From assembly GCA_964385055.1 (NCBI GenBank), contig CAYLMH010000029.1, positions 1-18,665 of the forward strand: DNA of 18,665 nt, read 5' to 3'. Made by a program: the position numbers and the translations under genes. Positions 1 to 6,780 of this stretch are shown here, in pieces; position 1 is the stretch's first letter, and the number at the start of each line of letters is the position of its first letter. The notes beneath the pieces are model-generated. The model was not told where the DNA came from and did not search any database. It saw only the letters and a list, made by a program, of their open reading frames with translations. The DNA is from JACRPI01 sp964385055. GTDB lineage: Archaea; Nanobdellota; Nanobdellia; Woesearchaeales; DSVV01.

Positions 1-1
1 T

Positions 2-223
2 TTAAACAGCGCAGAAGAAAGATATGCTGAGCTTCCGAATTTTATGAAAAGAAGGAGATCTCCCAATTATGCTGTTGTTGTGGGTAGAAGTCATCAGGAA
101 GACATACTTAAAATAATCGCAGAGCAAGAAACACATCCAAGAATAGAAATGTACACTTGTCCTGGAAAGAACTTCACCACTTTTGACGTTTCTTCTCTCA
201 CTTCCTCCCCTTCTGCAAACTAA
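2..223 (+). CDS. C-terminal part of an unrecognised protein (5' end outside window)
   Basis: An open frame runs from the window edge to a TAA at 221-223 and gives 73 residues with ordinary protein composition. It contains a hydrophobic strand-like stretch (YAVVVGRSHQEDILKIIAEQ) and a basic patch (MKRRRSPNYAVV). The last nine or so codons overlap the 3' end of the convergent helicase gene by 26 bp. The start lies outside the window, so neither length nor family can be judged, and I do not recognise it. The tail after FTTFDV is Ser/Thr-rich and may be unstructured. The codon choice and the clean end next to the helicase stop favour a real gene over chance; the overlap is the main reason for doubt. 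Confidence 0.55.
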   Translation, partial: LNSAEERYAELPNFMKRRRSPNYAVVVGRSHQEDILKIIAEQETHPRIEMYTCPGKNFTTFDVSSLTSSPSAN

Positions 224-2804
224 TCTTCGCAAGAACCAATTCATGCATGCGCTGCAAAAATGCAATCTTATCTTCAATTTTGAGCACATCCATAAATCCC
301 TGCAATGCAATGTTAAACGCGAATGGCGTAGGAATCTTGGTCTGAATTTCCACCAATCTGATTTTCCCTTCTTCAATCTCGCGTAAAACCTTCTTCGAAT
401 TCTCAATGTCCATTAGATCTTCAAGTACTTCCCGTCGAGCTTCTTTAAGAATACAAAAATCATCAGAAATTCGCTTCACCGCGCTCATCAAAATCATCGA
501 ACTCACTTGCTGCCGTCCAGCATTCTTCTGTCTTCCCATGTAATTCCGCAAAATCATAAAGCCGCGGGTCGCGCAATGTCGAAAGCGTCGTTTCAAAATC
601 TCTGTTTGATCAATCGCGTGTTTCATCACTAAATCAAGTTTGTCAGATTTCAATGTCTTTAACGCCTTGACTGCGTTAATCTTTTTCGGAAATCCGATGT
701 AAAACCCATTATCGTTCATGCCAATTTCAACATCGCGATGTTCCATGCGGCTAATCGCAAACGCAACTGCTCTACTCAAGACATCATTAACACGTCGTCC
801 AAAAAGCGTGTGAAAAATAATTTTGTTTTGTTTATCATCAGTGTAATGTTCGATCAAAATCTTGCGATCAGAAGGAAAATGCCCGACATACGCATATTGT
901 TCAGCAAAATAATTATACAATGCTTCAGAACTGTTTGCGTCCACGTACAGATACTCATGAATAAAATCCAAAACTTCCTTCTTCGACTTATCATGTTTGA
1001 ATTTGTCTTCCATCAAAAATCTAAAACGACCAATTTCATTTGCGAGGTCAAAACTCAACGGCAACATATCAGAAAACCAGCTTGGAACAGTAGGCGGTCT
1101 ATTCGATGTCGCGACAACTTGCGCGACCATGCCGCGAGAAAATTTGAATTGGTACGTATCGCCACCTAAAATAAACACGTCTCCAGGCCGTAGTTTCTCT
1201 AAGAAACCTTCATCAATATGACCGATGGTCTGCGTTCCTACTTTGACAATCACAAAACTTTCGTCAGGAATAGTGCCGAGATTGGTCATGTAAATAATTC
1301 TGCCCAACTTCCCCCGTTTCCCTAATTTTCCATCCTGTCTCCAAATTTTCGCAAAGATGTGTCTATCTTCGAGGGTCGTAAATTCTCCCGCTAGATAAGA
1401 AAGAATCTCAAGATAATCAGTATGTTTCAAATTACGATAACAGTAACTCTTCTTCACCAACTGAAAGAGTTCTTCTTCATCCCATATTTGCATGAGCGCA
1501 AGTCCATCCAAATACTGCGCAAGCACATCCAAACAGTTCGCAGGAATGTGCACTTTGTCAATTTTTTTCTCAACAGCTGCTTTCAAAAGCACACTGCACT
1601 CGACAAGATCATCTCTGTCCATCACAATAATTCGTGCTTTCACCGTCTCATGCAATTTGTGTCCAGCTCTTCCAGCTCGCTGCAAAAATCGCGCAACTGA
1701 TTTTGGACTACTCAGACAAATAACAAGATCAATGTATCCAATATCAATTCCTAACTCGAGAGACGTGCTGCACACCACGCATTTAAGTTTTCCTTCGCGA
1801 AGCCGTCGCTCTAAATTCTGTCGCAGTTCTTTGCCCAAACTTCCGTGATGCGCGCCAATGTTATCTGTATAATTTTTTGGAAATTTATGTTTCAGATGAT
1901 CCACTACTCTTTCCGTCGCGCTTCGTGTGTTCGTAAAGATCAGCGTTGTTTTGTGTTGTTGCACAAGATCATCAATGACTTTGTACATTTCAGCGTGCAT
2001 CACTTCATGCGTTGTTCCAATGAGATCAGGAACAGGACAAATAACCTGTAAATCAAGTTTTTTCAGGAATTGGACATCCACAATTTGACAGTTGCGTGAA
2101 GACCCGACAAGAAATCCAGCGACTTTCTCGAGTGGCGCGACAGTCGCGCTTAGTCCAATACGAGTAATGTGCGGTGCGATAAAAGAAAGTGTTTCGAGCG
2201 CGAGGGAAAGATGGACCCCGCGTTTATTGTCTGCGATCGCGTGCACTTCATCAATGACAACCCACTCCACGTGTTTCAAATGTTCTACAAACTTAATGCT
2301 TGCGAGCATGATTGCAAGACTTTCTGGCGTGGTAATGAGAATGTGCGGGGGTCTCTTAAGCATCTTGGATTTTTCTGTTGCAGTAGTATCTCCTGTGCGA
2401 ATGCCAACACGAATTCCTAATTCTTTTCCTGCAATTTTTTCCATCTGTTCCAGAGGTTCAACAAGATTTTTATGAATATCATTAGAAAGTGCGCGGAGAG
2501 GACTCACATAAACACAGTAAACACGATCCTGTAATGTTCCTTTTTCGCTGTGATCAATAAGTTCATTCAGGACAGCGCCAAAGGCAGACAGTGTTTTTCC
2601 AGAACCGGTTGGAGCACTGACCAAAGTATTAATGCGACAATGAATGTTGTAAAGAGAGTACCGTTGCGGTTCGCTAAAGCTTTTAAACTTTTCAAAGAAC
2701 CATTGTTTGAGAAGCGGGTGCAAAATGCTGGTGGTCAAACTATCATCATGAGGTTTTTGCATGAACTCTATTTTTCCAGACGTTTCACTGCTCAAGTTTG
2801 TCAT
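198..2804 (-). CDS. lhr: Lhr-family ATP-dependent superfamily 2 helicase
   Basis: This is an 868-residue superfamily 2 helicase. The motifs visible in order are Q-motif region SEPQRY (about 44-49), Walker A APTGSGKT (64-71), Walker B DEVH (185-188), SAT (219-221), LIFTNTRSATERV (288-300), STSLELGIDIG (346-356) and QRAGRAGH (375-382). The combination of STSLELGIDIG with RAGRAGH, followed by roughly 480 residues of winged-helix and DEAD/H-associated C-terminal region, is typical of archaeal Lhr. Family members are 3'-5' translocases that unwind branched DNA and RNA:DNA hybrids and are linked to genome maintenance. Length is normal for the archaeal Lhr core type and no motif is broken. The ATG at 2804 lies about 27 nt from a TATA-like TTTATAA, so the message is probably leaderless. 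Lhr assignment is firm; the subgroup (aLhr1, aLhr2 or other) is not resolved. Confidence 0.93.
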   Translation of the reverse strand: MTNLSSETSGKIEFMQKPHDDSLTTSILHPLLKQWFFEKFKSFSEPQRYSLYNIHCRINTLVSAPTGSGKTLSAFGAVLNELIDHSEKGTLQDRVYCVYVSPLRALSNDIHKNLVEPLEQMEKIAGKELGIRVGIRTGDTTATEKSKMLKRPPHILITTPESLAIMLASIKFVEHLKHVEWVVIDEVHAIADNKRGVHLSLALETLSFIAPHITRIGLSATVAPLEKVAGFLVGSSRNCQIVDVQFLKKLDLQVICPVPDLIGTTHEVMHAEMYKVIDDLVQQHKTTLIFTNTRSATERVVDHLKHKFPKNYTDNIGAHHGSLGKELRQNLERRLREGKLKCVVCSTSLELGIDIGYIDLVICLSSPKSVARFLQRAGRAGHKLHETVKARIIVMDRDDLVECSVLLKAAVEKKIDKVHIPANCLDVLAQYLDGLALMQIWDEEELFQLVKKSYCYRNLKHTDYLEILSYLAGEFTTLEDRHIFAKIWRQDGKLGKRGKLGRIIYMTNLGTIPDESFVIVKVGTQTIGHIDEGFLEKLRPGDVFILGGDTYQFKFSRGMVAQVVATSNRPPTVPSWFSDMLPLSFDLANEIGRFRFLMEDKFKHDKSKKEVLDFIHEYLYVDANSSEALYNYFAEQYAYVGHFPSDRKILIEHYTDDKQNKIIFHTLFGRRVNDVLSRAVAFAISRMEHRDVEIGMNDNGFYIGFPKKINAVKALKTLKSDKLDLVMKHAIDQTEILKRRFRHCATRGFMILRNYMGRQKNAGRQQVSSMILMSAVKRISDDFCILKEARREVLEDLMDIENSKKVLREIEEGKIRLVEIQTKIPTPFAFNIALQGFMDVLKIEDKIAFLQRMHELVLAKISLQKGRK

Positions 2805-2827
2805 TATTATTGAAGGAGAAACGAAGG

Positions 2828-2837
2828 GTTATAAATC
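2828..2837 (-). promoter_or_regulatory. TATA box for the lhr gene
   Basis: On the minus strand the AT-rich element TTTATAACC sits with its centre about 27-30 nt before the ATG at 2804, the archaeal spacing for a transcript that begins at or next to the start codon. No Shine-Dalgarno sequence lies between. Confidence 0.55.
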
Positions 2838-2846
2838 TTACTCGTG

Positions 2847-2916
2847 TTTGTCCAGTGGGGGTTGTGCAACCATTTATCGTCAGAAAAAGCACTGGACAAA
2901 GGAGTTTGTCGAGTGC
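2847..2916. repeat. Three copies of an 11-bp motif in alternating orientation
   Basis: The motif TTTGTCCAGTG occurs at 2847-2857, its exact reverse complement at 2890-2900, and a one-mismatch direct copy (TTTGTCGAGTG) at 2906-2916 or one base earlier. The second and third form a short hairpin with a GGAG loop; the first and second form a larger one enclosing the small palindrome GGTTGTGCAACC. The cluster lies between the lhr promoter and the rlmH remnant. It could be only the terminator hairpin plus an extra copy, or a protein-binding or recombination site. Confidence 0.6.
2884..2916 (-). terminator. Hairpin plus T-tract terminator, probably the ancestral rlmH terminator
   Basis: Read on the minus strand, GCACTCGACAAA, loop CTCC and TTTGTCCAGTGC form a 12-bp stem with one mismatch, followed directly by TTTTT. 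It begins about 8 nt after the TAA that ends the rlmH remnant, where a terminator for the old rlmH operon would lie. The intact rlmH now has no comparable hairpin behind its own stop codon. Confidence 0.6.
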
Positions 2917-2924
2917 ATTCAAAA

Positions 2925-3014
2925 TTACTTCCGATATTTCCTTCCACTATTAATCATCCAGCTTCTGTAGATCTGTTCAACAAGCAATACCTGCGCAATT
3001 TCATAAGGAAATGT
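2925..3014 (-). pseudogene. rlmH: Remnant of the 3' end of an rlmH gene (last 30 codons plus stop)
   Basis: The minus strand encodes TFPYEIAQVLLVEQIYRSWM and then INSGRKYRK and a TAA. Over the last 30 codons it matches the C-terminus of the intact RlmH (4232-4321) at 24 of 30 residues, and about 72 of 90 nucleotides by my hand alignment. It is in the same strand and ends at the same codon. Homology stops abruptly: an in-frame TAG lies just before the Leu codon. Many substitutions are synonymous or conservative (V/I, I/L), so it derives from a functional gene and not from decay of a recent copy. It is read as the displaced original end of rlmH, left behind by insertion of the neighbouring two-gene cassette. 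Confidence 0.85.
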
Positions 3015-3041
3015 GAGCTAATCGCAAAAATTACCACAATA

Positions 3042-3050
3042 TTTATATAT
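3042..3050 (+). promoter_or_regulatory. TATA box of the nucleotidyltransferase cassette
   Basis: TTTATATAT is centred about 20-27 nt before the candidate ATG codons at 3066 and 3072, which suggests a leaderless message, more probably from 3072. It lies only about 27 bp inside the cassette from the rlmH remnant junction, so the cassette appears to carry its own promoter. Confidence 0.7.
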
Positions 3051-3065
3051 ACCATAACCTTTAAT

Positions 3066-3719
3066 ATGGTTATGCTTACAAAAATAGATCAATCAACTTT
3101 TCTAACAATTTTTGGAAAAGTTGAGATCGCCACTATAAAAAAAAGAATGAGTGGTACACCTTTGACACAAGTAGAACGAAACTATTTATCACGTTCCATT
3201 CGCCCAAAATTACGGGCTGCAAAAATCATAACTGAGCAAAAGATGCTTGAGCACCTTATGAAGGATACATCAGAAAGAGAACAAATAGAATATAATCTCA
3301 ATAGATATGGCTATCCTTTGTTTACCATAAAGAAGAAAAAAGCATTGCTCTTGTCTCTTGAAGAGCTGATTACTTTAATTCTCACAAAATATCGTTCTCC
3401 AAGATATATTGAAGCAATCCCATTCCTCTTTCTTAAAAATAAAATTGACGCTTGGAAGATGGTAGCGCTTGCGTTTCAGTTTCAGATAAAGAATGAGATA
3501 GGGTATCTTCTCGAGACAGCGTTTCTCATAAAACCAATTCCTTCCTTGAAAAAGTTATTATTATTCCTTAAAAAGAATAAAGAAAGAAAAATTACTTTTT
3601 TAGCAGAGGGAGATTATGATTTTCTTCTCAAAACAACACCAATGCGTCTTCGAAAATGGAATCTTTTGGGAAGATTTTTTGATAATGAATTTTATCAAAA
3701 AGCAAAGGTGATTTTATGA
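3066..3719 (+). CDS. Unknown protein paired with a nucleotidyltransferase (possible antitoxin/regulator)
   Basis: A basic protein of 217 residues (215 if the ATG at 3072 is used). Longer upstream readings of this frame run through the rlmH remnant and are not credible. The N-terminal third contains a Lys/Arg-rich helical segment (MSGTPLTQVERNYLSRSIRP) that could be a winged-helix or nucleic-acid-binding region; the middle is predicted helical and hydrophobic. No catalytic motif is visible. Its stop overlaps the next start as ATGA (3716-3719), so the two proteins are translationally coupled. By analogy with AbiE-type pairs, where a DNA-binding first gene is followed by a nucleotidyltransferase toxin, it could be the antitoxin. 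That is inference from arrangement, not from sequence family. Confidence 0.8.
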   Translation: MVMLTKIDQSTFLTIFGKVEIATIKKRMSGTPLTQVERNYLSRSIRPKLRAAKIITEQKMLEHLMKDTSEREQIEYNLNRYGYPLFTIKKKKALLLSLEELITLILTKYRSPRYIEAIPFLFLKNKIDAWKMVALAFQFQIKNEIGYLLETAFLIKPIPSLKKLLLFLKKNKERKITFLAEGDYDFLLKTTPMRLRKWNLLGRFFDNEFYQKAKVIL

Positions 3720-4225
3720 TTGACAAGAATGATTTACTCTCATGGCTTGCGGGAAAAGACAAATTGTTAGAGGGGGAAGTCACGCTTGTTGCCGTTGGTG
3801 GTACAGCGATGACGCTTTTAGGATTAAAATCATCTACAATTGATATTGATTTTTGTCTTAGAAAAGCGGATAAAAAAATGTTTGAGAAAGTTATAAACAA
3901 AAAAGACAAACAATGGAAAATTGATCTTTTTGTCGATGGATATATCTTTTCTGAGCAGCTTCCTGCAGATTATTTGAGCAAATCTAAGGAAATAAAGCGA
4001 ATGGAGCATATTGTGTTAAAAGCTCTTGATCCCATTGATATTATTATCACCAAAGCAGCGCGGTTAAATGCTCGGGATGAGGAAGACATTGCTGCGTTGA
4101 TTCCATTTGTTCAGAAGAAAGACCTTCTGAATCGCTTTGAGAAAGTTGTCTTCACATATGCAGGCAAGGAAGAAGAGTATAGATATCACTTTGAAATTAT
4201 TCTTAAACGTTTTTTTAATCAATAG
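3716..4225 (+). CDS. DUF6036/AbiEii-like nucleotidyltransferase (possible toxin)
   Basis: A 169-residue protein with the minimal nucleotidyltransferase core. VAVGGTAMTLLGLKSSTIDIDF carries the paired glycines (28-29) and the two acidic residues (Asp43 and Asp45), and a third acidic strand is KIDLFVDG (Asp70). The later TKAARLNARDEEDI resembles the conserved K..R....D..D segment of DUF6036/AbiEii-type enzymes. Family members transfer nucleotides to RNA or protein targets, and many act as toxins in toxin-antitoxin or phage-defence pairs. Start overlaps the upstream stop (ATGA). The stop lies 6 bp from the convergent rlmH stop, so the coding cassette abuts the rlmH 3' end. The fold assignment is good; the toxin role is inferred from the gene pair. 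Confidence 0.82.
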   Translation: MIDKNDLLSWLAGKDKLLEGEVTLVAVGGTAMTLLGLKSSTIDIDFCLRKADKKMFEKVINKKDKQWKIDLFVDGYIFSEQLPADYLSKSKEIKRMEHIVLKALDPIDIIITKAARLNARDEEDIAALIPFVQKKDLLNRFEKVVFTYAGKEEEYRYHFEIILKRFFNQ

Positions 4226-4231
4226 ATAAAT

Positions 4232-4690
4232 TCACTTCTGATACTTCCTCCCACTATTAATCATCCAACTTCTATAAAGTTGTTCAATTAATAACAACTG
4301 CGCAATTTCATGAGGAAACGTCATTGGTGACAAAGATAAAAGAACGTGCGCTTTCTTCTTTACTGCGTCAGAAAGTCCATACGCGCCGCCAATCACAAAA
4401 AGAACTTTCTTTTCTGCATTTTTCTTCAAAAAATCAGCAAACCCCACACTGTTCAGCAGCTTCCCTTCTTCAGATAATGCAACAAAGAAGCAATCATCTT
4501 TCATCGCTTCTATTTTTTCAAGAAGTCGTTCCCCTTCTTTCTTCCGAACAATGTCAACATCATTCGTTGCCTTCTCTTCTTTGACATAAGAAATTACTAT
4601 CTTCTCAGAAGAAAGTCGCTTCAAGTATTCTTGAACAAGCGCAATAGTGTTTCTCTCTTTCAAAGAACCAACAGTGAGAATGGTAATCAT
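4232..4690 (-). CDS. rlmH: RlmH, 23S rRNA (pseudouridine-N3)-methyltransferase
   Basis: A 152-residue SPOUT methyltransferase. The S-adenosylmethionine-binding knot is visible as FVIGGAYGLSD (about 98-108) and the conserved C-terminal helix as LSPMTFPHEIAQLLLIEQLY (about 120-139). The start MITILTVGSLKE is typical of the family. In bacteria RlmH methylates the pseudouridine at position 1915 in helix 69 of 23S rRNA on 70S ribosomes; archaeal orthologues are known but less studied. The very end is GRKYQK, where bacterial proteins usually have Tyr-His; here Gln replaces His, and the remnant copy has Arg. The start lies 6 nt after the transporter stop, preceded by a weak GTGAG, so it is the last gene of the minus-strand operon. 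Its 3' end may be a replacement brought by the cassette. Confidence 0.92.
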   Translation of the reverse strand: MITILTVGSLKERNTIALVQEYLKRLSSEKIVISYVKEEKATNDVDIVRKKEGERLLEKIEAMKDDCFFVALSEEGKLLNSVGFADFLKKNAEKKVLFVIGGAYGLSDAVKKKAHVLLSLSPMTFPHEIAQLLLIEQLYRSWMINSGRKYQK

Positions 4691-4696
4691 GCTTGC

Positions 4697-5470
4697 TCAC
4701 GCAGTCACGCCAAAAATCAATCCAATGACATATCCAATGAGTGCGGCAACAGTTCCGATCAATGCCATCTCTAAACCAGATTTCTTCCAATCGAGTTCAA
4801 ACCATTTTGCTTTAAGGACACCAACGCCAAAGAGTATCGCTGCACAAACAGCGACTGCGACATATGTTGCATGTTGAACAGAAAAAACAAAATACGGGAG
4901 CATTGGAATAATGGAACCGATAAGCGACGCAATGCCGACAAAAAATCCTTTCTTCAAAGGGTTTTCATATTCGTCAGGAAACATGCGCAATTCTTCTGTC
5001 ATCATCGTGTTGAGCCAAAGTTCTTTATCAGAAGTAATTTTCTTGACAATACTGTCCAGCTGTTTGCCGCGGAATCCTTTGTTATAATAGATTTCCCGAA
5101 CTTCTTCAATTTCAAGATCAGGAACATTCTCAATTTCTTTGGTCTCTCGTTCTAATTCTGCGTAATAATATTCTTTTGCTGCTTTTGTGGAGGTATAAAC
5201 AACTGCGCCCATGGAAATGGATTCAGCGAATGTTGCCGCAAGTCCAGAGACAAGAATAACGTGAAAATCATTGGTTGCAGTCGCAACCCCAAGAACAATA
5301 CCCAAAACATTGACAAGTCCGTCTTGTCCACCAAGAATAGCGTCTTTCAATAATGGACCGCCAAATGATTGTCGCGCCTCAACGTGCATTTTGTGATGTT
5401 TTAATGCTTGAGAGCGAGCATACTCCTTTCCGTTTTGTTTTGGGATGTTATACTCCTTGAGTTTTGCCAT
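4697..5470 (-). CDS. VIT1/CCC1-family iron/manganese transporter
   Basis: A 257-residue membrane protein. The N-terminal helices hold GGQDGLVNVLGIVLGV (about 45-60) and SGLAATFAESISMGAVVYTS, the signature of VIT1/CCC1 proteins, with the Ser-Met pair and acidic residues that line the ion path. A cytoplasmic Glu-rich segment follows (about 85-150, ELERETKEIE to MFPDEYE), matching the metal-binding domain of plant VIT1, and then three more hydrophobic helices. These transporters export Fe2+ or Mn2+ from the cytosol, usually in exchange for protons. A longer frame from 5614 was rejected because it overlaps the upstream gene; the ATG at 5470 is 4 nt after that gene's stop. The protein is in an operon with the small membrane protein upstream and rlmH downstream. 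Confidence 0.88.
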   Translation of the reverse strand: MAKLKEYNIPKQNGKEYARSQALKHHKMHVEARQSFGGPLLKDAILGGQDGLVNVLGIVLGVATATNDFHVILVSGLAATFAESISMGAVVYTSTKAAKEYYYAELERETKEIENVPDLEIEEVREIYYNKGFRGKQLDSIVKKITSDKELWLNTMMTEELRMFPDEYENPLKKGFFVGIASLIGSIIPMLPYFVFSVQHATYVAVAVCAAILFGVGVLKAKWFELDWKKSGLEMALIGTVAALIGYVIGLIFGVTA

Positions 5471-5474
5471 AGTG

Positions 5475-5780
5475 CTACTCTTTTTTTTCAATGACTTCTT
5501 CAATTTGTTCAATAACAACTTCTTGTTCTTTTCCTTTTGTTTTGGTCTTTTTAATAGTTTGCTCTGTTCGCTGTGTATATCCGGGCGCGTTTGTCCTGAA
5601 TTTATAGAGTGCATATTTGAATCGTCTATTCAGATAAAAAATGAAAGAGAGTAAAGCAAAAAGAACAACGATAACAAGAATGATTGCCGCAATAACGCCA
5701 AAAAATAAAACACCGACTGCAAGAACAACAGGCAATAAGATAAACCCAAGGATGATCCATATAATTTTTCGTAGTTCCAT
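5475..5780 (-). CDS. Small two-helix membrane protein with charged C-terminal tail
   Basis: A 101-residue protein. Residues about 6-27 and 29-50 are strongly hydrophobic (IIWIILGFILLPVVLAVGVL and the next helix), followed by a Lys/Arg-rich cytoplasmic segment and a Glu/Lys tail (EQIEEVIEKKE) that may form a coiled coil. No family was recognised. The start has a good ribosome binding site (GGTGA, 6 nt before the ATG). It follows nth by 32 nt and precedes the metal transporter by 4 nt, so it probably shares their transcript. It might assist the transporter, but that rests only on adjacency. Confidence 0.8.
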   Translation of the reverse strand: MELRKIIWIILGFILLPVVLAVGVLFFGVIAAIILVIVVLFALLSFIFYLNRRFKYALYKFRTNAPGYTQRTEQTIKKTKTKGKEQEVVIEQIEEVIEKKE

Positions 5781-5812
5781 TATTTCACCAAAGCATGAAG
5801 TTCTATATTATT

Positions 5813-6472
5813 CTATCTGCTTTTTCCAACGCCCACGCGATCGCAGTAACGGAAAACAGCGCACTTGCTGCATAAAGGACTGATGGGTTTACAAATGTTT
5901 TGTCCCCACGCAACAAGATAATCATTGTAGGGAATCCAATATTCTGTCGGCAATTTTTTCCGTAGCGCAAATTCTGTTTCATCAGGCATTTTTGTTTTCA
6001 CATACCCCAACCTGTTTGAAATGCGATGCACGTGCGTGTCCACGCAAATTCCCAGCTTTCCATATCCTTGCGTCAACACCAGATTTGCGGTTTTCCGTCC
6101 AACGCCAGGCAAGGTGAGCAGCACATCAATCTCATCAGGAACTTTGCCATTAAATTTTTCTAGTAATATTCTGCAAATTTCTGGAATTCGCTTTGCTTTT
6201 GTGATGTAAAAACCAACAGGATAAATTGCTTCTTCAATTTTCTTTAGGGGAAGTTGCATCATGTCTTTCGGATTGTCCGCGAGCGCAAATAATCGGTCTG
6301 TTGCTTTGCTGGTGGTGCTGTCTTTTGTTCGTAAGCTCAGCACAGTAGAGATTAATGCTTTGAATGGATTTCTTCCTTCTTTGACTGCGTATTCGCTGAC
6401 AATAGGGAGTGGTAATTTCTTGACTTCTGTTTCCAGAATCTTCATGACTGTTGGAACATCTTTTTGTTGCAT
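5813..6472 (-). CDS. nth: Endonuclease III, DNA glycosylase/AP lyase with 4Fe-4S cluster
   Basis: A 219-residue HhH-GPD enzyme of normal length for the family. The helix-hairpin-helix LPGVGRKTANLVL (121-133) holds the catalytic Lys127, and VDTHVHR (144-150) holds the catalytic Asp145. The C-terminal cluster loop has Cys194, Cys201, Cys204 and Cys210, the canonical C-x6-C-x2-C-x5-C spacing. The enzyme removes oxidised pyrimidines and cleaves the strand by beta-elimination in base excision repair. The ATG at 6472 is 27 nt from a TATA box, so the transcript is probably leaderless. It is the first gene of a minus-strand run that continues into the membrane protein, transporter and rlmH genes. Confidence 0.95.
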   Translation of the reverse strand: MQQKDVPTVMKILETEVKKLPLPIVSEYAVKEGRNPFKALISTVLSLRTKDSTTSKATDRLFALADNPKDMMQLPLKKIEEAIYPVGFYITKAKRIPEICRILLEKFNGKVPDEIDVLLTLPGVGRKTANLVLTQGYGKLGICVDTHVHRISNRLGYVKTKMPDETEFALRKKLPTEYWIPYNDYLVAWGQNICKPISPLCSKCAVFRYCDRVGVGKSR

Positions 6473-6494
6473 GGGGAATGAGTAAATATCATTG

Positions 6495-6504
6495 TATAAA
6501 TAAG
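6495..6504 (-). promoter_or_regulatory. TATA box of the nth operon
   Basis: Minus strand CTTATTTATAC is centred about 27 nt before the nth ATG at 6472, which predicts transcription starting at the start codon itself. Confidence 0.7.
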
Positions 6505-6664
6505 TTCTGTTAACGAAAAATATTATTTGTTGTTTAAAGCACCACTCACCACAAATACTCGCTCAGCAAAGTCCTTCTTCACAATTCATCTCTTTTGTTT
6601 TTGTTAAAAATATATTAAAAAAAACACTCGAAGCGACATATTTTCACACTAACCATGTGACGAA

Positions 6665-6703
6665 AAGAGGTAATCTCTCTCCTCGTCGGAGTTACTATCT
6701 CTT
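6665..6703. promoter_or_regulatory. Nested inverted repeat upstream of the large surface-protein promoter
   Basis: The intergenic stretch 6473-6780 holds two divergent promoters and one structured site: AAGAG/CTCTT, GTAA/TTAC and CTCC/GGAG nest around a TCGTC loop. It ends about 25 bp before the TATA box at 6726, where an archaeal activator or repressor would bind. No T-tract follows, so it does not look like a terminator. The rest of the gap is AT-rich with nothing else recognised. Confidence 0.4.
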
Positions 6704-6725
6704 AATAGAAACGAGAACAATAATC

Positions 6726-6735
6726 TTTTTATATA
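6726..6735 (+). promoter_or_regulatory. TATA box of the large Ig-domain surface protein
   Basis: TTTTTATATA predicts a transcription start near 6757-6760, leaving a short leader of about 22 nt before the ATG at 6781. The leader contains GGGTGTGGGGG, which resembles the G-rich stretch before the second surface-protein gene. Confidence 0.65.
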
Positions 6736-6780
6736 GCGTCAGATTACACAGCATAATAATTGGGTGTGGGGGTAATTCGG

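Larger units (their letters stand above)
2925..4321. mobile_element. Putative 1.3 kb cassette integrated at the 3' end of rlmH
   Basis: Two direct repeats of about 90 bp (2925-3014 and 4232-4321, about 80 percent identical), each the 3' end of rlmH with its stop codon, flank a two-gene module; equivalent positions are 1307 bp apart. The outer repeat keeps what looks like the original operon terminator (2884-2916), while the intact gene now ends at the cassette. This is the layout expected when an element enters the 3' end of a gene and supplies a replacement end. No recombinase or transposase is encoded, so it would be a non-autonomous element, or the product of homologous recombination with a foreign rlmH region. 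Confidence 0.6.

Noticed and set aside
2..406. 134-residue reading frame on the minus strand
   Set aside because: It is antisense to the unrecognised partial gene and overlaps lhr in another frame; composition (many Arg, Cys, Phe) is that of a shadow frame.
2844..3065. N-terminal extension of the 3066 gene to 2844
   Set aside because: It would translate through a terminator hairpin and the rlmH remnant on the opposite strand, and it lies upstream of the TATA box at 3042.
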